Source: Colius striatus
Taxonomy: Eukaryota > Chordata > Aves > Coliiformes > Coliidae
Length of the DNA: 64,000 nt
Assembly: GCF_028858725.1 (NCBI RefSeq)
Contig: NC_084768.1
Span: 2,501-66,500 of the forward strand
Direction: 5' to 3'
Numbering within the stretch: position 1 is the first letter of the stretch; each line of letters opens with the position of its first letter. The notes beneath the pieces are model-generated. The model was not told where the DNA came from and searched no databases. It saw only the letters and a list, made by a program, of their open reading frames with translations. This document shows, piece by piece, positions 21,501 to 34,884 of this stretch. Made by a program: the position numbers and the translations under genes.

Positions 21501-22635
21501 CCTCACCTTCCCCTCCTCCCCTCACCACCCCCGTGTCCCCTAACCCCCCGTGTCCCCTCAGCAACCATTTCTCCCCGCACCACCCCCTTCTCCGCCCACC
21601 ATCCCCGTGTCCCCTGACCAGCCGCATGTCCCCTCACTTCCCCCGTGTCCCCTCACCACCCCCGTGTACCCTCAGCATCCCTGTGCTCATACTGTGCCCC
21701 TCACCACCCGCTTCTCCCCTCACCATCCCCTTGTCCCCTTACCATCCCCTTCTCCCCTCACCAGCCCATTCTCCCCTCACAACACCCGTGTCCCCTCACC
21801 ACCACCGTGTCCCCTGACCTACCCAATGTCCCCTCACCACCCCCTTGTCCCCTCACCCCCCCTACTCCCCCCACCCACCCTTCTCCCCTCACCCCCCCAG
21901 TGTCCCCTCACCAGACCCTTGTCCCCTCACCACCCCCTTCTCCCCTCACCATCCCTGTGCCCACACCGTGCCCCTCACCATCCCCTTGTACCCTCACCCT
22001 CCCCTTCTCCCCTCACCATCGCCTTGTCCCCTCACACCACCCGTGTCCCCTCACCAGCCCCGTGACCCCTCACGACCCCTATGTCCCCTCACCTGCCCAA
22101 TGTCCCCTCACCAACCCCTTGTACCCTGACCCCCCTGTGTCCCCTCACCCCCCCCGTGTCCCCTCACCATCCCCTTCTCCCCTCACCACCCCCGTGTCCC
22201 CTCATCATCCCTTTCTTCCCTCACCACGCCCTTGTCCCCTCACCCCCCCCGTGTCCCCTCACCATCCCCTTCTCCCCTCACCACCCCCGTGTCCCCTCAT
22301 CATCCCTTTCTTCCCTCACCTGCCCAATGTCCCCTCACCCCCCCGTGTCCCCTCACCATCCCCTTGTCCCCTCACCACCCCCGTTTCCCCTCACCAGCCC
22401 CATGTCCCCTCAACCCCCACTTGTCCCCTCACCATCCCCGTGTCCCCTGACCATCCCCTTTTCCCCTCACAACCCCCATGTCCCCTCACCAGCCGCATGT
22501 CCCCTCACCCCCCCGTGTACCATCACCATCCCTGTGCTCACACTGTGCCCCTCACCACCCCCTTCTCCCGTCACCATCCCCTTCTCCCCTCACCATCCCC
22601 GTGTCCCCCCCCATCGTGTCCGCAGCCCCCCGTCG
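18595..22635. repeat. C-rich giant minisatellite, block 1 (upstream of GPT exon)
   Basis: From 18,595 to about 20,400 the unit is about 30 bp (CATCCCTGTGCCCACACC, ATGTCCCCTCAC). From about 20,400 it shortens to about 19 bp (CATCCCCTTCTCCCCTCAC, with CACCCCCGTGTCCC variants). G is rare on the + strand. The array runs right up to the 3' splice acceptor of the GPT exon, so it takes the place of the preceding intron. Open frames up to 675 codons (Pro, His, Cys, Thr, Ser rich) are repeat artefacts. Homologous blocks are at 50,753-56,330 and 59,590-60,465. Confidence 0.95.
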
Positions 22636-22665
22636 CCCTCCATCATGCCATGCCAATGCCCTCAG

Positions 22666-22909
22666 ACAATCCTGAAGCTGCTGGTGACGGGCTGGGCGCC
22701 CTCTCGCACGCGGGTGCTGATGCCCATCCTGCAGTACCCGCTGTACTCGGCCACCATCGCCGAGCTGGGGGCCGTGCAGCTCGGCTACTACCTGGACGAG
22801 GAACGGTGCTGGGCACTGGCGCTGAGTGAGCTGCGGCGGGTGCTGGCCGAGGGTCGCCGGCACTGCTGCCCACAGGTGCTGTGCATCATCAACCCTGGCA
22901 ACCCCAGCG
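22666..22909 (+). CDS. GPT: GPT (alanine aminotransferase) internal exon, copy 1
   Basis: This 244-nt exon lies between GCCCTCAG and AGCG|GTACCC. It encodes [10 protein letters not shown], then [31 protein letters not shown] and IINPGNPSG, the middle of the large PLP domain of alanine aminotransferase. GPT transfers the amino group of alanine to 2-oxoglutarate, giving pyruvate and glutamate. The conserved NPGNP(S/T)G turn, whose Asn contacts the cofactor in this fold, is intact. Phase matches the next exon at 35,220: the split Gly codon is G|GG. Compared with human it replaces GEGHTRTG-like residues with GWAPSRT. No earlier GPT exons are found upstream, so this is a partial gene or fragment, 12.3 kb from the next exon. 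Confidence 0.9.
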
Positions 22910-23304
22910 GTACCCTGCGGCACCAAGGGCTGGGACGGGACCCCAAGGGTGGGAAGGGACCCCAGGAGTGGGATGGGACCCCAGGGTTGGGATTGCATGG
23001 AACTGGATAGGACCCCAGGGTTGGGATGGGATGGGACGAGATGGGACACCAGGGGTGGAATGAGTCCCCAGGGGTGGGATGGGATGGGACCCCAGGGGTG
23101 GGATGGGATGGTACTGGATGGGACACCAGGGTTGGGATGGGACCCCAGGGGTGGGACCTCAGGGGTGGGATGGGATAGGACTGGGATGGGACCCCAGGGG
23201 TGGGATACGACCCCAGGGGTGGGACCCCAGGGGTGGGATGGGACCCTGAGGTTGGGATGGGACCCCAGGGATGGGAATTTAGGGCTGGGATGGGACCCCA
23301 GGGT

Positions 23305-26300
23305 TGGGATGGGACTGGATGGGACGGGTTGGGACCCCAGGGGTGGAATGGGATGGGACCCCAGGGATGGGATTGGATGGGACTCCAGGGTTGGGATGGG
23401 ACGAGATGGGAACCCAGGGTTGGGATGGGATGGGTCCCCAGGGATGGGATGGGATGGGATGGGATGGTACGGTACTGGATGGGACACCAGGGTTGGGATG
23501 GGATGGGACCTTAGGGGTGGGACCTCAGGGGTGGGATGGGATAGGACTCCAGGGGTGGGATGAGACTGGGATGGGACCCCAGGGGTGGGATGCGACCCCA
23601 GGGGTGGAACCCCAAGGGTGGGATGGGACCCTGAGGTTGGAATGGGACCCCAGGGATGGGACCCCAGGGGTGGGATGCGACCCCAGGGGTGGGACCCCAA
23701 GGGTGGGGTGGGACCCTGAGGTTGGAATGGGACCCCAGGGATGGGACCCCAGGGGTGGGATGCGACCCCAGGGGTGGGATGGGACTGGATGGGACCCCAG
23801 GGGTGGGATGGGATGGGATGAGATGGGACTCCAGGGGTGGGATGAGTCCCCAGGGGTGGGATGGGACTGGATGGGTCCCCAGGGGTGGGATGGGATGGGA
23901 CCCCAGGGGTGGGATGGGATGGGATCCCAGGAGTGGGATGGGACTGGATGGGTCCCCAGGGGTGGGATGGGATGGGACCCCAGGGGTGGGATGGGATCCC
24001 AGGGTTGGGATGGGACTGGATGGGACCCCAGGGTTGGGATGGGACCCTAGGAGTGGGATGAGTCCCCAAAGGTGGGATGGGACCCCAGGGGTGGGATAGG
24101 ACCCCAGGGGTGGGATGGGATGGGTTGGGATGGAACCCCATGGGTGGGATGAGTTCCCAGGGGTGGGATGGCAAGGGACCCCAGGGTTGGGATGGGATGG
24201 GACCCCAGGGATGGGACTTCAGGGGCGGAATGGGATTCCAGGGTTGGGATGGTATGGGACCCCAGGGGTGGGATGGGACTGGATGGGACCCCAGGGTTGG
24301 GATGGGATGGAACCCCAGGGCTGGGATGGGATGGAACCCCAGGGGTGGGATGGGATGGGACTGGATGGGACCCCAGGGTTGGGATGTGATGGGACCCCAG
24401 GGGTGGGATGAGTCCCCAGGGGTGGGATGGGACCCCAGGGGTGGGATGGGTCCCCAGGGGTGGGATGGGATGGGACCCCAGGGGTGGGATGGGACCTCAG
24501 GGGTGGAACCCCAGGGGTGGGATGGGACCCTGAGGTTGGGATGGGACACCAGGGATGGGACTTCAGGGGTGGGATGGGACTCCAGGGTTGGGATGGGAGC
24601 CCAGGGGTGGGATGGGATGGGACCCCAGGGGTGGGAAGGGACCTCAGGGGTGGGAAGGGACCCCAGGGGTGGGAAGGGACCCCAGGGGTGGGATGGGATG
24701 GGACTGGATGGGACCCCAGGGGTGGGATGGGATGGGACCCCAGGGGTGGGATGAGTCTTCAGGGATGGGATGGGAAGGGACCCCAGGGGTGGGATGGGAC
24801 CCCAGGGGTGGGACCTCAGGAGTGGGATGGGATAGGACTGGGATGGGAATCCAGGAGTGGGATGAGACTGGGATGGGACCCCAGGGGTGGGATGGGACTG
24901 GATGGGACGGGTTGGGACCCCAGGGGTGGAATGGGATGGGACCCCAGGGATGGGATTGGATGGGACTCCAGGGTTGGGATGGGACGAGATGGGAACCCAG
25001 GGTTGGGATGGGATGGGTCCCCAGGGATGGGATGGGATGGGATGGGATGGTACGGTACTGGATGGGACACCAGGGTTGGGATGGGATGGGACCTTAGGGG
25101 TGGGACCTCAGGGGTGGGATGGGATAGGACTCCAGGGGTGGGATGAGACTGGGATGGGACCCCAGGGGTGGGATGCGACCCCAGGGGTGGAACCCCAAGG
25201 GTGGGATGGGACCCTGAGGTTGGAATGGGACCCCAGGGATGGGACCCCAGGGGTGGGATGCGACCCCAGGGGTGGGACCCCAAGGGTGGGGTGGGACCCT
25301 GAGGTTGGAATGGGACCCCAGGGATGGGACCCCAGGGGTGGGATGCGACCCCAGGGGTGGGATGGGACTGGATGGGACCCCAGGGGTGGGATGGGATGGG
25401 ATGAGATGGGACTCCAGGGGTGGGATGAGTCCCCAGGGGTGGGATGGGACTGGATGGGTCCCCAGGGGTGGGATGGGATGGGACCCCAGGGGTGGGATGG
25501 GATGGGATCCCAGGAGTGGGATGGGACTGGATGGGTCCCCAGGGGTGGGATGGGATGGGACCCCAGGGGTGGGATGGGATCCCAGGGTTGGGATGGGACT
25601 GGATGGGACCCCAGGGTTGGGATGGGACCCTAGGAGTGGGATGAGTCCCCAAAGGTGGGATGGGACCCCAGGGGTGGGATAGGACCCCAGGGGTGGGATG
25701 GGATGGGTTGGGATGGAACCCCATGGGTGGGATGAGTTCCCAGGGGTGGGATGGCAAGGGACCCCAGGGTTGGGATGGGATGGGACCCCAGGGATGGGAC
25801 TTCAGGGGCGGAATGGGATTCCAGGGTTGGGATGGTATGGGACCCCAGGGGTGGGATGGGACTGGATGGGACCCCAGGGTTGGGATGGGATGGAACCCCA
25901 GGGCTGGGATGGGATGGAACCCCAGGGGTGGGATGGGATGGGACTGGATGGGACCCCAGGGTTGGGATGTGATGGGACCCCAGGGGTGGGATGAGTCCCC
26001 AGGGGTGGGATGGGACCCCAGGGGTGGGATGGGTCCCCAGGGGTGGGATGGGATGGGACCCCAGGGGTGGGATGGGACCTCAGGGGTGGAACCCCAGGGG
26101 TGGGATGGGACCCTGAGGTTGGGATGGGACACCAGGGATGGGACTTCAGGGGTGGGATGGGACTCCAGGGTTGGGATGGGAGCCCAGGGGTGGGATGGGA
26201 TGGGACCCCAGGGGTGGGAAGGGACCTCAGGGGTGGGAAGGGACCCCAGGGGTGGGAAGGGACCCCAGGGGTGGGATGGGATGGGACTGGATGGGACCCC

Positions 26301-26470
26301 AGGGGTGGGATGGGATGGGACCCCAGGGGTGGGATGAGTCTTCAGGGATGGGATGGGAAGGGACCCCAGGGGTGGGATGGGACCCCAGGGGTGGGACCTC
26401 AGGAGTGGGATGGGATAGGACTGGGATGGGAATCCAGGAGTGGGATGAGACTGGGATGGGACCCCAGGGG
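23305..26470. repeat. Tandem 1,583-bp duplication inside the G-array
   Basis: The segment from about 23,305 to 24,887 recurs immediately as about 24,888 to 26,470. Every long frame in the first copy reappears at a constant offset of 1,583 with the same translation (for example frames beginning at 23,304, 23,656, 24,077 and 24,115 have twins at 24,887, 25,239, 25,660 and 25,698). In an array where neighbouring 19-bp units differ, identity over 1.5 kb means a very recent duplication or an assembly duplication. Confidence 0.9.
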
Positions 26471-29400
26471 TGGGATGCGACTCCAGGGGTGGGATGGAAT
26501 GGGATGGGACTGGATGGGACCCCAGGGTTGGGATGGGACCCCAGGTGTGGGACCTCAGGGGTGGGATGGGATAGGACTGGGATGGGACTCCAGGGGTGGG
26601 ATGAGACTGGGATGGGACCCCAAGGTTGGGATGGGACCTCAGGGGAGGAACCCCAGGGGTGGGATGGGACCCTGAGGTTGGGATGGGACCCTAGGGATAG
26701 GACTTCAGGGATGGGATAGGTGTCCAGGGGTGGGATGGGATGGGACCCGAGGGGTGGGATGGGATGGGATGGGACCCCAGGGGCGGGATGTGATGGGACC
26801 CCAGGGGTGGGATGGCATGAGACTGGATGGGACCCAAGGGTTGGGAGGGGATGGGACCATAGGGGTGGGATGGGATGTGATGGGACCCCAGGGGTGGGAT
26901 GGGATGAGTCCCCAGGGGTGGGATGAGACCCTAGGGTTGGGATGGGATGTGATGGGACCCCAGGTGTGGGATGGGATGAGGCCCCAGGGTTGGGATGGGA
27001 CACCAGGGTTGGGATGGGATGGGACCCCAGGGGTGGGATGGGACTGGTTCGGACCCCAGGGGTGGGATGGGATGGGACCCCAGGGGTGGGATGGGATGGG
27101 ACTGGATGGGACCCCAGGGTTGGGATGGGACCCCAGGGGTGGGATGGGACCCCAGGGGTGGGATGGGATGGGACCCCAGGGGTGGGATGGGATAGAACTG
27201 GGATGGGAATCGAGGGGTGGGATGAGACTGGGATGGGACCCCAGGGGTGGGACTTCAGGGGTGCAATGGGTCTCCAGGGGTGGGATGGGATGGGACCCCA
27301 GGGGTGGGATGGGATGGGACCCCAGGGGTGGGATGGGATGGGATGGGACCCCAGGGGTGGGATAAGTCCCCAGGGGTGGGATGGGATGGGACCCCAGGGG
27401 TGGGATGGGATGGGATTGGATGGGACTGGATGAGACCCCAGGGTTAGGATGGGACCCCAGGGGTGGAATGAGAGGGGATGGAATGGGACCCCAGGGGTGG
27501 GATGGGAGGGGACCCTAGGGGTGGGATGGGAGGGATGGGATGGGATCCCACGGGTGGGATGGGACCCCAGGGGTGGGGTGGGACCCCAGGGGTGGGGTGG
27601 GATGGGACTGGCTGGGACCCCAGGGTTGGGATGGGTCCCCAGGGGTGGGATGGGATGGGACCCCAGGGGTGGAACCCCAGGGGTGGGATGGGACCCTGAG
27701 ATGGGATGGGACACCAGGGATGGGACTTCAGGGGTGGGATGGGACTCCAGGGTTGGGATGGGAGCCCAGGGGTGGGATGGGATGGGACCCCAGGGGTGGG
27801 ATGGGACCTCAGGGGTGGGATGAGACCCCAGGGATGGGATGGGATGGGACTGGATGGGACCCCAGGGTTGGGATGGGATGGGACCCCAGGGGTGGGATGA
27901 GTCTTCAGGGATGGGATGGGAAGGGAGCCCAGGGGTGGGATGGGACCCCAGGGGTGGGACCTCAGGAGTGGGATGGGATAGGACTGGGATGGGAATCCAG
28001 GAGTGGGATGAGACTGGGATGGGACCCCAGGGGTGGGATGCGACTCCAGGGGTGGGATGGAATGGGATGGGACTGGATGGGACCCCAGGGTTGGGATGGG
28101 ACCCCAGGTGTGGGACCTCAGGCCTGGGATGGGATAGGACTGGGATGGGACTCCAGGGGTGGGATGAGACTGGGATGGGACCCCAGGGTTGGGATGGGAC
28201 CTCAGGGGAGGAACCCCAGGGGTGGGATGGGACCCTGAGGTTGGGATGGGACCCTAGGGATAGGACTTCAGGGATGGGATAGGTCTCCAGGGGTGGGATG
28301 GGATGGGACCCGAGGGGTGGGATGGGATGGGACCCCAGGGGCGGGATGTGATGGGACCCCAGGGGCGGAATGTCATGGGACTGGATGGGACCCAAGGGTT
28401 GGGAGGGGATGGGACCATAGGGGTGGGATGGGATGTGATGGGACCCCAGGGGTGGGATTAGTCCCCAGGGGTGGGATGGGATGGGACCCCAGGGGTGGGA
28501 TGTGATGGGATTGGATGGGACTGGATGGGACCCCAGGGGTGGGATGGGACCCCAGGGGTGGGATGGGAGGGGACCCTAGGGGTGGGATGGGAGGGGACCC
28601 TAGGGGTGGGAGGGGACCCCAGGGGTGGGATGGGATGGGACCCCAGGGGTGGGATGGGACTGACTGGGACCCCAGGGTTGGGATGGGACCCCAGGGATGG
28701 GATAGGATGGGACCCCAGGGGTGGGATGGCATAGGACTAGATGGGACCCCAGGGTTGGGATGGGATGGGACCCTAGGGGTGGGATGGAATGGGATCCCAG
28801 GGGTGGGATGGGACTGGATGGGACCCCAGGGGTGGGATGGGACCTAAGGTGTGGGATGGGACCACAGGGGTGGGATGGGACTGGATGGGACACCAGGGTT
28901 GGGATGGGTCCCCAGGGGTGGGATGAGAGGGGATGGAATGGGACCCCAGGGGTGGGATGGGAGGGGACCCTAGGGGTGCGATGGGAGGGATGGGATGGGA
29001 TCCCACGGGTGGGATGGGACCCCAGGGGTGTGGTGGGACCCCAGGGGTGGGATGGGATGGGACTGGCTGGGACCCCAGGGTTGGGATGGGTCCCCAGGGG
29101 TGGGATGGGATGGGACCCCAGGGTTGGGATGGGACCTCAGGGGTGGAACCCCAGGGGTGGGATGGGACCCTGAGGTTGGGATGGGACACCTGGGATGGGA
29201 CTTCAGGGGTGGGATGGGACTCCAGGGTTGGGATGGGAGCCCAGGGGTGGGATGGGATGGGACCCCAGGGGTGGGAAGGGACCCTGAGGTTGGGATGGGA
29301 CACCAGGGATGAGACCCCAGGGGTGGGATGGGACTCCAGGGGTGGGATGGGATGGGACTGGATGGGACCCCAGGGTTGGGATGGGATGGGACCCCAGGGG

Positions 29401-32400
29401 TGGGATGAGTCTTCAGGGATGGGATGGGAAGGGACCCCAGGGGTGGGATGGGACCCCAGGGATGGGACCTCAGGAGTGGGATGGGATAGGACTGGGATGG
29501 GAATCCAGGAGTGGGATGAGACTGGGATGGGACCCCAGGGGTGGGATGCGACTCCAGGGGTGGGATGGAATGGGATGGGACTGGATGGGACCCCAGGGTT
29601 GGGATGGGACCCCAGGTGTGGGACCTCAGGGGTGGGATGGGATAGGACTGGGATGGGACTCCAGGGGTGGGATGAGACTGGGATGGGACCCCAAGGTTGG
29701 GATGGGACCTCAGGGGAGGAACCCCAGGGGTGGGATGGGACCCTGAGGTTGGGATGGGACCCTAGGGATAGGACTTCAGGGATGGGATAGGTCTCCAGGG
29801 GTGGGATGGGATGGGACCCGAGGGGTGGGATGGGATGGGATGGGACCCCAGGGGCGGGATGTGATGGGACCCCAGGGGTGGGATGGCATGGGACTGGATG
29901 GGACACAAGGGTTGGGAGGGGATGGGACCATAGGGGTGGGATGGGATGTGATGGGACCCCAGGGGTGGGATGGGATGAGTCCCCAGGGGTGGGATGAGAC
30001 CCTAGGGTTGGGATGGGATGTGATGGGACCCCAGGGGTGGGATGGGACTGCTTGGGACCCCAGGGGTGGGATGGGATGGGACCCCAGGGGTGGAATGGGA
30101 TGGGACCCCAGGGGTGGAATGGGATGGGACCCCAGGGGTGGAATGGATCCCTAGGCGTGGGATGAGTACCCAGGGCTGGGATGGGATGGGACCCCAAGGG
30201 TGGGATGGGACCCCAGGGGTGGGATGGGATGGGACCCCCGGGGTGGGATGGGTCCCCGGGGGTGGGGTGGGACCCCAGGGGTGGGGTGGGATGGGACCTC
30301 AGGGGTGGGATGGGACCCCAGGGGTGGGATGGGATGCGACCACAGGGGTGGGATGGGATGCGACCACAGGGGTGGGATGGGTCTTCAGGGATGGGATGGG
30401 ATGGGACCCCAGGGTTGGGATGGGACCCCAGGGGTGGGACCTCAGGAGTGGGATGGGATAGGACTGGGATGGGAATCCAGGGGTGGGATGAGACTGGGAT
30501 GGGACCCAGGGGTGGGATGCGACCCCAGGGGTGGGACGGGACCCTGAGGTTTGATGGGACCCCAGGGATAGGACTTCAGGGGTGGGATGGGACTCCAGGG
30601 TTGGGATGGGACCCCAGGGGTGGGATGAGTCCCCAAGGGTGGGATGGGATGGGACCCCAGGGGTGGGATGGGATGGGACCCGATGGGACCCCAGGGTTGG
30701 GAGGGGATGGGACCCCAGGGGTGGGATGGGATGGGACCCGATGGGACCCCAGGGTTGGGAGGGGATGGGACCCTAGGGGTGGGATGGGATGTGATGGGAC
30801 CCCAGGGGTGGGATGGGATGAGTCCCCAGGGGTGGGATGGGACCTCAGGAGTGAGATGGGATGGGACCCCAGGGGTGGGATGGGACTGGCTGGGATCCCA
30901 AGGGTGGGATGGGACCCCAGGGGTGGGATGGGATGGGACCCCAGGGGTGGGATGGGATGGGACTGGATGGGACCCCAGGGGTGGGATGGGATGGGACCCT
31001 AGGGGTGGGATGGGATGTGATGGGACCCCAGGGCTGGGAGGAGTCCCCAGGGGTGGGATGGGATGTGATGGGACCCCAGGGGTGGGATGAGTCCCCAGGG
31101 GTGGGATGGGATGGGACCCGAGGGGTGGGATGGGATGGGATTGGATGGGACTGCATGGGACCCCAGGGGTGGGATGGGACTGGATGGGACCCCAGGGTTA
31201 GGATGGGACTCCAGGGGTGGGATGGGATGTGACCCCAGGGGTGGGATGGGACCTCAGGGGTGGAACCCCAGGGGTGGGATGGGACCCTGAGGTTGGGATG
31301 GGACCCCAGGGATGGGACTTCAGGGGTGGGATGGGACTCCAGGGTTGGGATGGGACCCCAGGGGTGGGATGAGTCCCCAAGGGTGGGATGGGATGGGACC
31401 CCAGGGGTGGGATGAGTCCCCAGGGGTGGGATGAGTCCCCAGGGGTGGGATGGGATGAGTCTCCAGGGGTGGGATGGGATGGGACTGGATGGGACCCCAG
31501 GGCTGGGATGGGATGTGACCACAGGGGTGGGACCCCAGGGGTGGGATGGGACCCTGAGGTTTGTATGGGACCCCAAGGATTGGAGTTCAGGGGTGGGATG
31601 GGACCCCAGGATTGGGATGGGACTGGATGGGATCCCAGGGGTGGGATGGGATGGCATGCGACCCCAGTGGTGGGATGAGTCCCCAGAGGTGGGACGGGAT
31701 GGGACCCCAGGGGTGGGACGGGATGGGATGGGACCCCAGGGGTGGGATGGGGCCCCAGGGGTGGGATGGGATGGGATGGGGCCCCAGGGGTGGGATGGGA
31801 TGGGATGGGAACCCAGGAGTGGGACAGGATGGGATGGGACAGGATGGGATGGGAGCCCACAGGTGGGATGAGTCCCCAGGGGTGGGATGGGGCCCCAGGG
31901 GTGGGATGGGATGGGGCCCCAGGGGTGGGATGGGATGGGGCCCCAGGGGTGGGATGGGATGTGATGGGACCCGAGGGGTGGGATGGGATGTGATGGGACC
32001 CCAGGGGTGGGATGGGATGAGTCCCCAGGGGTGGGATGGGATGTGATGGGACCCCAGGGGTGGGATGGGATGTGATGGGACCCCAGGGGTGGGATGGGAC
32101 TGGTTGGGACCCCAGGGGTGGGATGGGACCCCAGGGGTGGGATGGGATGGGATTGGATGGGACTGAATGGGACTGGATGGGACCCCAGGGTTGGGATGGG
32201 ACCCCAGGGGTGGGATGGGACCCCAGGGGTGGGATGGGATGGGACCCCAGGGGTGGGATGGGATGGGACCCCAGGGGTGGGATGGGATGGGATTGGATGG
32301 GACTGGATGGGACCCCAGGGGTGGGATGGGATGGGACCCCAGGGGTGGGATGGGACTGACTGGGACCCCAGGGTTGGGATGGGACCCCAGGGATGGGATA

Positions 32401-34500
32401 GGATGGGACCCCAGGGGTGGGATGGCATAGGACTAGATGGGACCCCAGGGTTGGGATGGGATGGGACCCTAGGGGTGGGATGGAATGGGATCCCAGGGGT
32501 GGGATGGGACTGGATGGGACCCCAGGGGTGGGATGGGACCTAAGGTGTGGGATGGGACCCCAGGGGTGGGATGAGTCCTCGAGGGGGGGTGGGATGGGAC
32601 CCCAGGGGTGGAATGGGATGGGACCCCAGGGGTGGAATGGATCCCTAGGCGTGGGATGAGTACCCAGGGGTGGGATGGGATGGGACCCCAAGGGTGGGAT
32701 GGGACCCCAGGGGTGGGATGGGATGGGACCCCAGGGGTGGGGTGGGACCCCAGGGGTGGGGTGGGACGGGACCTCAGGGGTGGGATGGGACCCCAGGGGT
32801 GGGATGGGATGCGACCACAGGGGTGGGATGGGATGCCAGGAGTGGGATGGGTCTTCAGGGATGGGATGGGATGGGACCCTAGGGTTGGGATGGGACCCCA
32901 GGGGTGGGACCTCAGGAGTGGGATGGGATAGGACTGGGATGGGAATCCAGGGGTGGGATGAGACTGGGATGGGACCCAGGGGTGGGATGCGACCCCAGGG
33001 GTGGGACGGGACCCTGAGGTTTGATGGGTCCCCAGGGATAGGACTTCAGGGGTGGGATGGGACTCCAGGGTTGGGATGGGACCCCAGGGGTGGGATGAGT
33101 CCCCAAGGGTGGGATGGGATGGGACCCCAGGGGTGGGATGGGATGGGACCCGATGGGACCCCAGGGTTGGGAGGGGATGGGACCCCAGGGGTGGGATGGG
33201 ATGGGACCCGATGGGACTCCAGGGTTGGGAGGGGATGGGACCCTAGGGGTGGGATGGGATGTGATGGGACCCCAGGGGTGGGATGGGATGAGTCCCCAGG
33301 GGTGGGATGGGACCTCAGGAGTGAGATGGGATGGGACCCCAGGGGTGGGATGGGATGGGACTGGCTGGGATCCCAAGGGTGGGATGGGACCCCAGGGGTG
33401 GGATGGGACCGGATGGGACCCCAGGGGTGGGATGGGATGGGACCCTAAGGGTGGGATGGGATGTGATGGGACCCCAGGGCTGGGAGGAGTCCCCAGGGGT
33501 GGGATGGGATGTGATGGGACCCCAGGGGTGGGATGGGATGTGATGGGACCCCAGGGGTGGGATGAGTCCCCAGGGGTGGGATGGGATGGGACCCGAGGGG
33601 TGGGATGGGATGGGATTGGATGGGACTGGATGGGACCCCAGGGTTAGGATGGGACTCCAGGGGTGGGATGGGATGTGACCCCAGGGGTGGGATGGGACCT
33701 CAGGGGTGGAACCCCAGGGGTGGGATGGGACTCCAGGGTTGGGATGGGACCCCCGGGGTGGGATGAGTCCCCAAGGGTGGGATGGGATGGGACCCCAGGG
33801 GTGGGATGAGTCCCCAGGGGTGGGATGGGATGAGTCTCCAGGGGTGGGATGGGATGGGACTGGATGGGACCCCAGGGCTGGGATGGGATGTGACCACAGG
33901 GGTGGGACCCCAGGGGTGGGATGGGACCCTGAGGTTTGTATGGGACCCCAAGGATTGGAGTTCAGGGGTGGGATGGGACCCCAGGATTGGGATGGGACTG
34001 GATGGGATCCCAGGGGTGGGATGGGATGGCATGCGACCCCAGTGGTGGGATGAGTCCCCAGAGGTGGGACGGGATGGGACCCCAGGGGTGGGACGGGATG
34101 GGATGGGACCCCAGGGGTGGGATGGGGCCCCAGGGGTGGGATGGGGCCCCAGGGGTGGGATGGGATGGGATGGGGCCCCAGGGGTGGGATGGGATGGGAT
34201 GGGGCCCCAGGGGTGGGACAGGATGGGATGGGACAGGATGGGATGGGAGCCCACAGGTGGGATGGGGCCCCAGGGGTGGGATGGGGCCCCAGGGGTGGGA
34301 TGGGATGGGACTGGTTGGGACCCCAGGGGTGGGATGGGATGGGACCCCAGGGGTGGGATGAGTCTCCAGGGGTGGGATCGGATGGGACCCCAGGTGTGGG
34401 GTGGGATGGAACCCCAGGGGTGGGGAGGGACTGGATGGGACCCCAGGGGTGGGGTGGGATGGGACCCCAAGGGTCGGATGGGGTGGGACTGGATGGGACC
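26470..34500. repeat. Higher-order repeat units in the G-array
   Basis: A diagnostic run (GGGATGCGACTCC, then a GGGATGGAATGGGATGGGAC word, then CCCAGGTGTGGG) occurs near 26,470, 28,030 and 29,540, giving a period of about 1.5 kb. A block near 28,665 (GACTGACTGGGACCCC) recurs at 32,347 (offset about 3.68 kb). Blocks at about 30,440-31,700 recur at about 32,910-34,070 (offset about 2.4-2.5 kb). These are segmental copies within the array, more diverged than the 1,583-bp pair. Confidence 0.75.
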
Positions 34501-34884
34501 CCAGGGTTGGGATGGGACCCCAGGGGTGGGACCTCAGGGGTCGGATGGTATAGGACTGGGATGGGACTCCAGGGGTGGGATGAGACTGGGATGGGACCCC
34601 AGGGGTGGGATGCGTCCCCAGGGGTGGAACCCCAGGAGTGGGATGGGACCCTGAGGTTGGGATGGGACCCCAGGGATGGGACTTCAGGGGTGGGATGGGA
34701 TGGGACCCCAGGGATGGGATGGGATGGGACTGGGATGGGACCTCAGGGATGGGATGGGACCCCAGGGGTGGGATGGGACCCCAGGGGTGGGATATCAGGG
34801 ATGGGATGGGATCCTGGGACTGGGATGGGACCCTGGGGATAGGACCCTGGGGCTGGGATGGGACCCTGAGGTTGGGATGGGGCT

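Larger units (their letters stand above)
22940..34880. repeat. G-rich giant minisatellite, block 1 (GPT intron)
   Basis: Nearly 12 kb of a variable unit, GGGATGGGACCCCAGGGGT (19 bp), with extra GGGAT pentamers and variants such as GACCTCAGG, GAGTCCCCAGG and GGGACTGGAT. It begins within about 20 bases of the GPT exon donor and ends shortly before the next GPT exon, so it is an expanded intron. The + strand has many runs of four GGG tracts separated by short loops and so has G-quadruplex potential. Higher-order units of about 1.5 to 2.5 kb are visible. Open frames of up to 722 codons (Gly, Trp, Asp, Pro) are artefacts. Confidence 0.97.

Noticed and set aside
22552-34470. Long minus-strand frames of SHPTPGVP-type repeats (up to 722 codons) and plus-strand GMGPQGWD-type repeats
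   Set aside because: Generated by the 19-bp repeat read in different frames; the same DNA gives open frames on both strands. Not collagen-like or silk-like genes.
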